A DNA stretch of 25,627 nucleotides from Reclinomonas americana ATCC 50394 (Eukaryota; Jakobida; Jakobea; Jakobida), in NCBI GenBank assembly GCA_048213135.1, contig PS015249.1, forward strand, positions 1-25,627, read 5' to 3'. Below, piece after piece: positions 1 to 11,800 of this stretch (the first letter of the stretch is position 1; each line of letters starts with the position of its first letter). A model generated the notes under the pieces. That model was not told where the DNA came from and did no database searches. It saw only the letters and a list, made by a program, of their open reading frames with translations. The position numbers were made by a program, and so were the translations under genes.

Positions 1-598
1 TTTTCTCAACCTCTCTCACTCTCTCTTCTTCTCCTGTCTCTGCTTCCCTTGCTGATTCGTGTAACCGCTGCGTCGGCCAATCTGGCGGTGGTCCTGGGAA
101 CGATGTGGCGATTGTTATTTTCAGGGGGATTGGTGGATAGGCAATGGACGAGGTTGTTGTGTGGAGTGTCCGCCCTGCTCTTCCTCCCTGTCTTCTCTGT
201 TCTCTAGGTTGTGCACTTTGCTGCTTTGTGTCAAGCTTCTTGTATCTTCTGTATTTCTTGTTTGTCTGCAAATGAAGTCCTTTTCTCAACCTCTCTCACT
301 CTTTCTCACTCTTGTCTCTGCTTCCCTTGCTGATTCGTGTATCCGCTGCGTCGGCCAATCTGGCGGCGGTGCTGGGAACGATGTGGAGATTGTTATTTTC
401 AAGGGGATTGGTGGATAGGCAATGGACGAGGTTGTTGTGTGGGGTGTCCGCCCTGCTCTCTCTGTTCTCTAGGTTGTGCACTTTGCTGCTTTGTGTCAAG
501 CTTCTTGTATCTTCTGTATTTCGTGTTATTTGTCTGCAAATGAGGTCCTTTTCTCAACCTCTTCTCACTCTCTCTCGCTCTTGTCTCTCTCTCTCTCT
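1..598. repeat. Long tandem repeat, unit about 270-280 bp, 2+ copies
   Basis: Copy 1 spans 1-280, copy 2 spans 281-548, and a third begins at 549 and runs into the N block at 599. Each copy opens with TTTTCTCAACCTC, passes through a pyrimidine tract, and then carries a better conserved core (for example CGCTGCGTCGGCCAATCTGG, and later GGATTGGTGGATAGGCAATG). The copies differ by scattered substitutions and small indels. I cannot assign the repeat as exon, intron or intergenic DNA. It lies upstream of the first recognisable exon of the DOCK-like gene, so it may sit in a 5' intron or in front of the gene. Short open frames cross the core, but none is recognisable. Confidence 0.85.
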
Positions 599-766
599 NN
601 NNNNNNNNNNNNNNNNNNNNNNNNNNNNNNNNNNNNNNNNNNNNNNNNNNNNNNNNNNNNNNNNNNNNNNNNNNNNNNNNNNNNNNNNNNNNNNNNNNNN
701 NNNNNNNNNNNNNNNNNNNNNNNNNNNNNNNNNNNNNNNNNNNNNNNNNNNNNNNNNNNNNNNNNN
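599..766. other. Assembly gap (168 N)
   Basis: The gap begins directly inside a TCTCTC tract at the start of the third repeat copy. The 5' exons of the DOCK-like gene could be hidden here or could lie left of the window. The interval 767-910 after the gap is pyrimidine-rich and looks like intron ending in an acceptor at 909-910. Confidence 0.95.
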
Positions 767-910
767 CTTGGAGGTTCTTGTGCGACCGTCCTCTCTTTCT
801 CTCTCTCCCTCGCCCTCCCTCTCCCTCTTTCTTCCCTTGAATCTTCTCTCTTCTCGGATTGAGACGCGCTCTTATTGTGTTCGCCTCTCACTCTTCTCTC
901 ACTTGTCCAG

Positions 911-2818
911 TGACCGCGCCACCACCGAAAGACCTCAAGACAAGGGCCTTCTCGGCGCCACGTTGGAGAAGATTGTGGTGGAGGCTGAGGAGCGGCCAAT
1001 GCCCATCAAGAACTTTCAGTTTCCAGTTCCGTCCGCATTGTCGATTCTCTTGTGACTTCCTGCGAGACTCACCGCCCCCTTCTATCTGCTGCAGAATGTC
1101 GACCCGAAACTGCTGCCACCACCCGTTCGTGAGAGCTTCCGGCTATTTCGTGGCGAGTGGAAAGTCGTGCGGAGAAAAACCAACAAGTACAAGTCTGTGG
1201 ATCTCCAGTCGGTGCGTTTCTCCCTGCGTGGCATTCTCTCTCTCTCTTCATTCTTCGCCTCTCATCTCCTCTCGCCACAGGCCACCTCTTCGCGACCAGT
1301 GTTTGAGTTGTTTGACGGCAACACGGAGTGGAATGGTGGCGCCGAGCGTGAGCTGTGCCATCGCCAATTAGTGCCGCCATATCCGCTCAAGGCGTTGCGT
1401 CCGCGTCAGCATGTGTGAGTTTCTTTTTTCCGTGGAGATCTTCTAATGTTGGTGGTCGCGTGACGCTGCAGTGCCACCAAGTTTGTCGTCACGGCGCACC
1501 GACTGTGGTTTGAGGCGGGTGATCTGGAGCCCATGTTTTGTGGACTCGCTCTGTACAACATCAAGACCCGGGCCAAGTTGTCGGAGACCTTTTATTTCCA
1601 GCTCAACGCGCGTTCACTGAACACGTTGCTGCCGACCGGCAGCGGGGCGCAGCAGACCGCGTTTGAGTTTGGTCGCGACTCGGGATCACCGTCGGTGGCA
1701 CGGGCTCTTTTTTCGCTGACCAATCCCGATCCAGCAGGTGTGTGTGAGAGGGAGATGAAGAGCGAGAGAAGTGGGAGGACGTATAGCAGCACATTCTATT
1801 CCATCTCGTTCCGGTCTTCGTTCCATGGTGCTTGCCTTCTCTATCCTCTTGCTCCTTGCTCATCCTCCTCTCTTTCTCTCTCTCCTGTCTTTCCCTTGTC
1901 TTCCCTCTTCGATTTCTCCCTTCGCCTTCCGCTTTCAGTCTCCTCCTTTTTGATCATCCCGCCTTCTCCTTCTCCTCTTTGTTCTTCCCGCCTCCACCTT
2001 CTNNNNNNNNNNNNNNNNNNNNCCTTCCCACCTTCCGCCTCCCCCCTACTCCCGTCCCCCTTCTCTCCTTTCCATTTCCTCCTTCCCCTTTTCCTCCCCC
2101 CCCCCTTCATTCTTTCCCTTTTCCACTCACCCTTTCCCTTTCCCTTCCCCCCCCCCCCTCCCCCTTGTGCAGTGGCGCTGGTGATGTGGGTGGAAAAGGT
2201 GCTGCAGGGCGCACCCGAGAGCACCACGCATCGCCCGTACACGTCCGTGCGGCTGGCAGCCGAGGACAAGAACTTTGTGCCATCTGAGTTGCGGCAGTTA
2301 TTGTTGTTGTCTTGCTTCTTCTGGTGAAGATCAATCTGACACGCGTGCAACAGAATGGCACGCCTGAAGGCACGCGAAGTGTGCATTCAGTACGGCGACT
2401 ACCGCGAGCCCTTTGTGTGGACCGCGCTGCCGCTCTTTCATCGCGAGGCCGAGCTGGCGTCGCGTCGCACGCAGGATCGTGATTTCGCCACCATGGACAT
2501 TTCGTCGGAGGGCACGTCGCCGGGTGAACGGTTGCACATGCGCAAGGGCTACATTCGTTTGCGGCCGTTGTATCAGGTGAGAATCAGCGTTCTTTGAGGG
2601 GAGAGAGAGAGAGAGCGCGCGCGCGCGCGCACGCGACTGCCGATCCACGAAGAAGAATGTGTATGCGTGCAAGATTATTTTTCCCTTCTAATCCACTTTT
2701 TCTCTCAGGTCCCGGCCTCGGACGAGTCCCGTCCGTTCGATTTTTGCGAGTACATCAACTCGGGCAATGCCGACATGCACCTGCGTATGATTCCCGGCCA
2801 CATTGCACTCAGCGTCAC
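911..2818 (+). other. DOCK N-terminal region of the DOCK-RasGEF protein
   Basis: This part covers residues 1 to about 363 of the visible protein. The exon at 1472-1737 encodes LEPMFCGLALYNIK followed by TRAKLSETFYFQLN. That matches the conserved DOCK segment in which 'EPxF..lalYDvk' is followed by 'KiSE.F.fdLN'. The next exons (GYIRLRPLYQ and FDFCEYINSGNADMHLR) fit the stretch that leads into DHR-1. No SH3 domain is recognisable, but the true N-terminus is not in view. The assignment rests on this motif and on the order of the domains that follow. Confidence 0.7.
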
Positions 2819-5800
2819 GTTGCGTGAACCCCCATGATTTTTCCTCCTTTCTTTCCTGACACTCGCCGCACTCCTCCGCCCTCAGTCCAATCGCCGCCGA
2901 CATTGATGACGCGACACTGGCCGACCTCGATGCTGAGGAGAAGCGCAAGCGTCGCAAGTCAACCGCCAGGGCGGCGAACGGTTCATCCATTCCCGACGCT
3001 GCGGCAGACGACTCGGACGACTCGGATTCCGCCACCGAGGACGAGGCGGAGGACGACGGCGCCGTTGTCTCGCGTGGCAGGGTGCGATCCACATTTCGGC
3101 GAATGCTCATAATGGTCAAGCTTCTGTCTCACATCTGTGTGCGATCAGGCCCAGCAAGCGCTGCGAAAGCTGGCCAAGAAGAGTCGCCGCGACGAGCAGC
3201 AAATGCTGTACCAGCGTTTCCTGTACGAGGAGCGCCTGCTGCGCAGTTACACACTGGTGCAGGAGATTCCCACCAGCATCCCGCGCACACCGTACTTTAC
3301 GTATCAGCACGAACTCTTTGTGTACCCGTTGGTGGCGCGTTTTGGCGGTGTGCGCGATGCGCGCAACATCCTCGTGAGGGTGAGTGTGCACGGACACGCA
3401 CCAGCTGCAATCTCAGCGCCACACCTCATTTCCGTGCGCACGCACAGGCCATTCTGCGCGACACGGATGACCTGCCGTACCCGATTGGATCGCTGGCCGG
3501 GAGCGATGGCAGTGGCGCACCGCCGTCACCATCGGGCGGTGGCGGCGACGAGCTGTTGCCTGGCACACTGAGTGCGTTCCGCACAAAGCACGGCTCGCCC
3601 AAGTTTTGCCCGATGGCGCAGTCGGAGGTCCACTACAATGTGCGCAACCCGCAGTTCTTTGACGAATTCCGCGTCAACCTGCCGGTGCCGTTCCAGCGCA
3701 AGCACCATCTCCTGTTCTTGTTCTACAACATTAGCAGTCGCCGCAACATTGTGAGCACCAACGAGCTGGTGCCGGCCACCAAGGTCAGCTGCCCGCGTAA
3801 TGACTCGTTGTGCGTCACCTTTTTCCGCTGTGTTTCTCATGGAACTTGCAGACGCTGCTGGGTTACTCCATCATGCCCATTTTCGAGGAGGGCATCATTG
3901 CGGACAAGGAGCACGAGTTGGAGGTGTACACCGGCCTCCTCTCCGGTTACATGGAGCACGGACCACGCTCGACGTTTCGTATGCGGTGTGCTCGTGGGGT
4001 TGCGCGTGGTCTCTTACATGCTTTCACACAGATGTCCGGTGGTGGCTGGCGGTCGCAAACTGTTTACGTGCCGCACGCGACTCGTTAGCACCATTCAGCC
4101 GCAGGATGATTCGGTCAACAAGTTCTACAGTGGCTGCTCTCCGCTTCTCGACACGCTGGAATTCACGTGCGTTGATTTGTGCTCGATCCTCTTCCTTTTG
4201 CCGTCTCATATCTTGCCCCTCCACTCAGTCGTGGCAAGCGCAATGTGCGTTTCCTGGAGGCCGCCCTGGGCCAATGTCGCGAGACGATGAGTGGACTGCG
4301 TCAGGCCGACTTTTCACGCCTGCTTCCGTACTTGCCCGTTGCGTGGAGGTTGACTTACTTCTACCCTGCTCCTGCTTCCTTCCTCAAAGCTGTCCTGGCG
4401 GCGTAGGTACTTCTCAATCTGCTGTTGCAAACCATGGCGCAAGTGCCTCGCCTGGTGATGGTCGACGGAGGTGGCAGCTCTGGCGGCGGTGGTGGCTTTG
4501 GCGGTGGCATGGAGCCACTGGGCATGTCATCGCCCAGTGCCTTCTCACCTCCCGCCAACGTCGCGGCGCAATCGCGGTCACCGATCCTTCCGCCACTCAA
4601 CCTGACTGGAGTGACTTCGCCAACGCTCTCGTCGCCCGGCTCGCAAAAGGGATCACCCGTGCCCGCCTTGAATCTGGCCGCACTGCAACAGACCTCTCGT
4701 TGCGTCCTCTCTGTCTCATCTTATTCTGCGCTTGTATAGTTTCGCTCACCCTTCCACATCCGTGCGCAGCCCCGCAAGCCGCCAGTGCCTCGGAAAAGGC
4801 CATGTCGCTGATCAAGTCGAACGGCGGCAGCTCGGCATCGCTTGCGTCGCCGCGCTCGGCCACCGATGCTCCCACACTGAGTGCGCTCGGTGCTGCCGGT
4901 GCACTGATGTTGCAGCCGAGACCGACTCGCGGCGTCAGTGGCGCAGGCGGACCTGCGTCGCCTCGCCAGAGCGCGGTGAGTATGCATGCTCACCTGCGCC
5001 ACACTCTTTTTTTATGAGTCGTTGCTCATGTGATTCGTGCAGGGCCACCGTTTTTCGTTCGGCCTGCGAGAGCGTTCGCACAGCACTGCCGGTGACTCGC
5101 TGGAATCGCCGCGCAGCAACTCCGTCATGAGCACGCCGGAGCAACAGAACCCGCTGGCAGCGACGGCGGCAGCCGCTGCTGCAGCAACTGGCGGCACTTC
5201 GTCGCCACGTGGATCGCGCAGATCGACCACCTTTGTCTCGATGGAGAAGGCGCCGGAGCGAATGACATCGCTGCTCACGTCCATGTTGCAAGGTTCGTGT
5301 GCCACGTAAGCTGATTCTCTCTCGATTGTCATTCACTCACCCCATGTTGGTGTTCGCTCTGCGCAGGCACGGCGGCCGCGCCCAAGCCTGTGGAGGAAAA
5401 GATCACCACGCATGCTCTCGCCGAGAAGTTGTCGGAGACCGTCAAATTGTCGTCGCCACGCAACTCGCCGCTCAACTCGCCGCGCAACTCTCTGCCCTCT
5501 GGCTCGACTCCACCATTGCGCCTGTCTGACGCACTGGCATCGCCGCCGACGGCGGGAGCAGCGCCGATCAGCATGCTCTCTGGATCGCCCGATTCACCAC
5601 GCAATGCGCTTGGCTCGTCGCCCACATCGCGTGGTTCATTCAGCGGCGGAGAGAGTCAGCCGTCGCCCAGACGGCACTCGGTGGCCATTGGATTGTCGGC
5701 GCCCCGCATGGCTGCCTCGCCTCCTGATCGTGGATCACAGCGGGTGCGTGCGCTCCACCTATTTTGGTCGTCGTCACCACTGCTTCTCATTTGTGCTGCG

Positions 5801-8800
5801 CAGTTCATGGAGAGTGTTTCCCACGTGCAACGCACGTGCTTCATCACTCTGCTGTCGCTGCTGCGCGAGTCGGCCAAGGCTCTCGAGATGCAGCGCGAGC
5901 GTCGCACCGTTGTGGCCTCGGCTGGTGCGTTATTGCAGCCACTTGAGCGTTGATGCTGCTGGCTCTGAGAACTTACGTACGCGTTGTGTAATAGGTGCCG
6001 ATTCGAGTGGTGACGATTCGAGCGCGCTCGCCATGTCCATCAGACTGATGCGTGGCGTGTCAACGCACAATGTGGTCCCGACTCTGCCGTCTGCGGCGTC
6101 GCTGACTTCATCGTCGCGCCGGCAGTTGCTGGGCTCTGCGTCCTCGTCGTCATTGTCGGCAGGTGTGTGTGTGTGCAACAGCTGCAGTGATTGTTGAAGC
6201 GTACTTTTTCTCCTCGTTGCATTGATCCCGGCCCCTCTTCTGTTCGCAGCAGATCCGGTGGTGCAGTCGCTGTCGTACAGCACACGACAGAACACGCTGT
6301 TGTCGTCGTATGTGCAGTACATTTTCGACAGCATGGACACGGAGCGACCGTTCCACTTGGTGCTGATGGAGGAGTGGCTGAAGCTGCTGTCGTACGACGA
6401 CCTGTTCACGCCGCAGGCCATTGACGATTTGCGTGCCCGCCTCGCTCGTCGTGCCAGTTCCGTGCCTCTGGCCACACTCCGCTCGGCCACCAGTCCATCG
6501 CTGGCCTCGGATGTGAGTCGCGTGATGGTCAGTCCCTCCAGTGGCCTCATCAGCACCAAGGCCGACGCCGTTCCCGCCGTCGACGAACCGCCGGTCAGCC
6601 CGCCACCGGCCGCTGGCTCCGCGTTTGCTGACCTGCCGCTGGAGGATGAGCGTTCTCTCCTGTCGTCGGCCACTCATGCAGATGAGTTGGAGGACGTGGA
6701 GGAGGTCGCAGAAGACGTCAACGTTTCGTGCATGATCAGTTCTCGATGACTCCTTGCTGTCAAATCACGTGCTTATTCCCCTTTCTTTCGCTGCTGCAGT
6801 TTGAAGACGACGACGAGATCAAGCGCGCCAATCAGCGCCGTATCGAGTTCGCCTTGCTGCTGCACCGGTTCACACGCTCACTGCCGACGGCGTCCGATTT
6901 GGAGCAGCAGGCTGAGATGCTGGCAGTGGGTCGTCGGCTCGAGGCCGAGGTTCGTGATTTTCCATGCGTATCGCCGCACTTTTATTTTCTTTGTGTGTTG
7001 AAGCGTTTCTTTCTTGCTCTCCGCAGTGCGACACGCCGCGATTGCCCATTATTATTCGCGGAGAGGATCGTCGCGAGTCGGAGCGGCTGGTTACCGAGGC
7101 TCTTGGTGACCTGAATCGCTTCACCTGGTTCTTCATGGACATCCTCATCAAGAGCCTGATTTTGTTCCTCAAGCGGAACGAATCGCAGCCGGGAAGTGCG
7201 CCCCGCAGCCGTCACGGATCTGGCGACTTGCGTCTGGACGATGTGCGTCATTCGGGACAGCTGCGGTGTTTGCAACCCAGACATGCTAACTGTTGATATG
7301 TGTGTGTGCGTAGGATGCATTGATGGACGACGACGAGCACGACTTGGAGGCCGACATGATGGACATGGTGTCGTTGATCCTGGAGGGTGTCACGCACCAG
7401 GCGTTCCACTTGATGAAGAACCAGTCGTACGACGCCAAGTCCGTGTTCACCGCCACAGAGATGGTGCGCGCTGTGGCGCTCTTTGTGCGCGATCTCATTG
7501 GCCTCGTCGACCTGTCGTTTGTCATGCATTTGGTGCGTCCGCCAACTCGACATCCAGCCCTTCCCCTTCGCTCGCTGACTCTCTTTTTCACAGGTGACAT
7601 CCTTTATGGAAAACACTGGCTTCCAGTGGGGCCGCGGTGTCAGGGACAAGCGCGCGGTCGACGATGCATCGAGCGCTGGTGCCGCTGGCGAGTCAATGTC
7701 GTCGGCCTCGCGTGGTCGCTCCAACTCGGTGATTGGCCCGGTGACGAGTTGAGTATTTTTTCTTCTCGATAATGCTTCCTGGCCTCCGCCACATGCTGAG
7801 CGCCCCCCGTCATTAGCTACCCTGATGACACCGCCTGCGTGCGCACTGACAATGCGCATGGAGTTCCTGCGTGTGCTGCTCGATGTGCCGTACCTGCTGG
7901 ACTTGTCTGGCATCCAGGTGACGGCGCCGCTGCAGTCGACGCACCCGCAACCGATTCTGCCGACTCTGCCGCAATGGCTCTCCGCCGTGTTTGTGCAGGT
8001 GCTGGAGGAGCCGACGTTGCAGACGAGGCGGCTGGTGCGCATCGCATAGTTTACTTCCTCGTTCCCTCAATTTCCCCAGCACTCACTGTTGGACGTTGAT
8101 ACAGGGAATCGCCGCTGTGCGCCAACTCTTCCGCCAGCACGACCTCGATTCAAAGTATCAGACACCGGATGGAAGACATCGTCTCGCGGCCATGTACTTG
8201 CCTCTGTTGTCCACTGTTGCGTTTGATTGCCTGGTGCTGACTCTTGATTCATTGCCGTCGCCTCACGTTTTCCATAGATTATCGATTCGGTCCTGCTGAT
8301 CGAGTTCTACACGGAGGAGGACCAGCGGGAGTTGCTGCTGTGTGCGGTGTACCTGCTGCGCAGCTTGAACCGGGAATTTGTTATGTTGCGTTTTCTTCGT
8401 GCTGGCACACCGCCTTTCAAACATGTGTTGACTGACTGCCTGCATCGCAGTGACTGGCTGAGTCGTCGACCATACTCGTTTGTATGTCGCCTGCTGCGCC
8501 TGCTGAACCACACCATTCGGCTATTTGTCAGTTCCAACACTGCAGAAGTCGACGAGGTACATTTTCGGTGTTCTCTTGTGTGCTCTCTCTGCATTGCTGA
8601 CCTTTCCGTGCAATAGGTGGTGTCTCTGAAGGACGTGTACGAACGCGGTGGTGTGGCGCCGGACACTGCAAGACACGAGGTGTTTAGCGACGTTGTTGGT
8701 CTGCTGGCGCTGGACTTGGCACGTGTGTGCATTGTGACAACTGCCAGCAAGCCGCTGGGCGTGTCGGCCATGATGCTGCAGCCGTCGGACGAAGAGGATT

Positions 8801-11800
8801 CCGCTACGGTTTCGTCTACACGCATGCCCTGATGATCACACTTTTTGTTCTTCAAGTCTCTGTGTCTCACTTACTGGAACAGACGGCCCCGGCTCGCGTC
8901 GCCGATTTTGTGTCCAAGACATCCAATGCCGCGGTGGATGCGCCGTCGAGTGCCACTGGCCCGATTCGTGCAATGGCGGAGGAGGCTGCGGCCATGTTGC
9001 ATCAGGCGCTCTACACGCCTGTCGAGTCTTCACGTGCCTCGCGCAATGTGACGAATCGGCTACGAGTAAGCGCGGGCGGAAGGTGAGCGAGGGAGAGGGA
9101 GCGCAAGGCAAAATGTCATCTGCGAGACACGTGATTGACCTCCGCCCTCCTTACTCGCAGCGGGTCAATGGAGTCCTCGCAACCACCACTGGACATTCTC
9201 AGCACCGTTGTGATGCGGGCTGTTACGCAGACGGTGCCGTGTTTCTTGTTGCATTTCGCGCCGTACATTGTTCCGGCTGGTCCATCTCGTTGCGTCTCTT
9301 TTGTCATCATCGTCCCCTTGACTCCCTTGCGCGAGTTCTCAACGATCGTACGAATGCAACAGCCACTGTGGCCCGCGAGTGCGGTCAACGGAGCTGGAAG
9401 CTGCTGTTCAGTGCCGTGTTTTCCCAGTGCAAGCTGCCGACGCTGCAAGAGTCGCCGCAAGAGTTGTCGGTGGTGTTGCATGCTCTCATTCGGGTCTGTT
9501 CCCCTCTTACGTCTCTCCATTCGTTCACCCGTCCATGAACTCACACTTCAATGTCCTGCAGACGGGTGAGGGCCTGCCGCTGGCAGCGAGCGACTTGTGG
9601 ATGGCCAAGTTCGCCGAGCTGTGCACCGTCATTCTGCCACAAGCAGAGCGCAGTGTGTCGGCACTGGACGGCTTCAATGTGCGCTGTCTGCAGGACTTTA
9701 TCTGGGAGTGCGTGACCAAGTCGGCGGTGGAGTTGCGGTTGTTTTGAATCATCTGCACAGCCGCGATGGTGTTGTGTTTCTCACACGACAATTGTTGCAG
9801 TACCGCCTCTGGACCCGTGCTCATCGAGTCGTACGATGAGGAGGTGGAGACGGCACGCGAAGTGATTCGAAGTGCCGAGCCCGAGTCGGACCAGAACTTG
9901 TTGTTTGAGGGCGACGATGAGGGTGCTGCTCCGGCTGCTGGCGCAGCGGTGGATACAGCGTCGAGCAGCGACTCATCTGCGCTGACACCGAATGCCACTC
10001 CGGACTCGGCCGACGGGCTGAGCTCATCCGCAGAGGTGCGTGTGAGGGTGGAATAGATAGAGTTCCCTCTCTCGTGTTTACGATGCTCACGCCTGTGAGA
10101 AAAATGCAGTCGGGTCCACGATCACCCACGAGCGCCCCTGCTGCTGCGGTCGCGCGCGCAGCGCGTTCACCCAACGCCTCCATCCGTGCCGGCACGGTGG
10201 AGAAGCTGATTGACATGATCACCAGCCCGAGCAATCAGGGTACGTCGTCGAGACGGCAGAGTATGAAGCAGAGAGCAGAGTGAGGGAGGCATTTTTGCTG
10301 ACTGGCTTCTTTTCCGACTCGCAGATCCCAACTACCGCACCGTTTATTTCCTCACGTACCGCTCGTTCACGCCGCCTGCCGAACTGCTGCGTGGTCTCTT
10401 GTTCCGCTTCATCGCCGCCGATGCAATGTCCGGCAACGATGACGGCATCACGACTCAAATCCGTTTGCGGTGCGTGCGCGAGATGTGATGTGAGAAGGAA
10501 GGACGAAGAGCTCATCACCCTGTCATCCGCCACAGTGTGTTTAACAACTTGCGCACGTGGGTCGACAAGCACTTTTACGATTTCGACAGCACGCTGGTGG
10601 CGAGGCTCGCGCGTTTCTGTGACATGTTCATGAGCACGCACTTGCGCGGCAATGGCGCGGCGCAGCTGCAAAAGTCGATTATCAAGCAGCTGGTGGGCAG
10701 TGGCATGAGTGGCGACATGGACTGGCAGCAGGCGCTTCAGCTGGTGACGCCGGAGCCAATGCTGCCGCGCAGTCGCATCACGCAGAACCAGACGTTTAAT
10801 CTGCTGCAAGTTGCGCCTCCTGTTCCATGGCTCTGTTGTTGCGTATTGTGGTGGTGGTGGGCGCTGATTGTTTCGTCTCGTCCCAGTGGCCGTCATTGGA
10901 GATTGCACGGCAGCTCACGCTGGTCGAGTATTCGCTCTTTAGAAGAATTCAGCCGCGTGAGTTGATGAATCAGTGCTGGACCAAGTCGCACAAGTACGAC
11001 TCGGCACCCAACATTATGCGCATGATTGACCGCTTCAACGTGGTGTCGCGCTATGTGGCGACGTCGATTGTCACCGAGCCCGACGTTGCTCGTCGCAAGA
11101 AGATCATGTCCAAGTGGATTGAGATTGCGCAGGTGAGGGAGGGGAATGGACGGGAAGGGGTAAAGGGGGGAATGGACAGAGAAGAGTTGTGTTTTATTGT
11201 GTGTGTGTGTGTGGTAAGAGTAATGATAGCGAGAGGGAACAACTATGCGTTTGAATTAGAGATAGAGAAAGCAGAGTACGTGGTGTGATGGGGAAGAGGG
11301 TAAGACATGGTTGAAATTGGAAAAGAAATGTGTGCTGAAAGGATGGGAAGTGTTGTGTGTGGAAGAGAGATAATGGATGTCACAGTGAAGTGCTGTGTGC
11401 AGGCGAGAGAAACGATAGAGAGAGTGGAGAAAAGTGGAGGAGAGATATGGAGCGAAGTTTTTGTGTGTGTTTGAGGATGCGTGTGAGTTGGTGTTCCGTG
11501 GAGTGAGAGGATTGCATAGAAGAAGAACCGTGGGTTTGCCCGTGTACGAGAGAAAGATAGTGTGGTGAAGCTTGTGTGTATGTGAGCAAGAGCGTGAGAT
11601 AAGGATATACATAGAATAGTGCTGTGTTTGTGTGCGTTGTCATCGTTCTTATGTGCCTCTCCACCTTTGCCTTCATGCCCCTAATCTCTTTCCATATCGC
11701 CCGCAGCTCTGCCGCACTCCGCTGAACAACCTCAACGGCGTGCACGAGATTCTGGGCGGCCTGTCCTCCGCCGCCGTGCATCGTCTGAAGCGAACCAAGG

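Noticed and set aside
3082-5017. Two overlapping ~400-codon plus-strand frames across the DHR-1 region
   Set aside because: They read through introns and use the wrong frame for part of the exons. Known DOCK motifs appear only when introns are removed.
7248-8042. 264-codon minus-strand frame opposite the DOCK body
   Set aside because: GC-rich antisense shadow of plus-strand exons; the plus strand carries the recognisable family motifs.
8216-8277. Alternative donor GTGCTG at about 8234 for the exon with the HDLDSKY motif
   Set aside because: It also keeps frame but adds VAFDCL before IIDSVLLI. The GTTGCG donor gives LPLLSTIIDSV, closer to the DOCK pattern and consistent with donors elsewhere. 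Left as an alternative, not adopted.
11256-11612. 118-codon open frame on the minus strand inside the RasGEF intron
   Set aside because: Composition is Ser/His/Thr/Leu/Pro-rich, as expected from the complement of a purine/GT-rich tract. No motif, and it lies within an intron whose flanks join a known domain.
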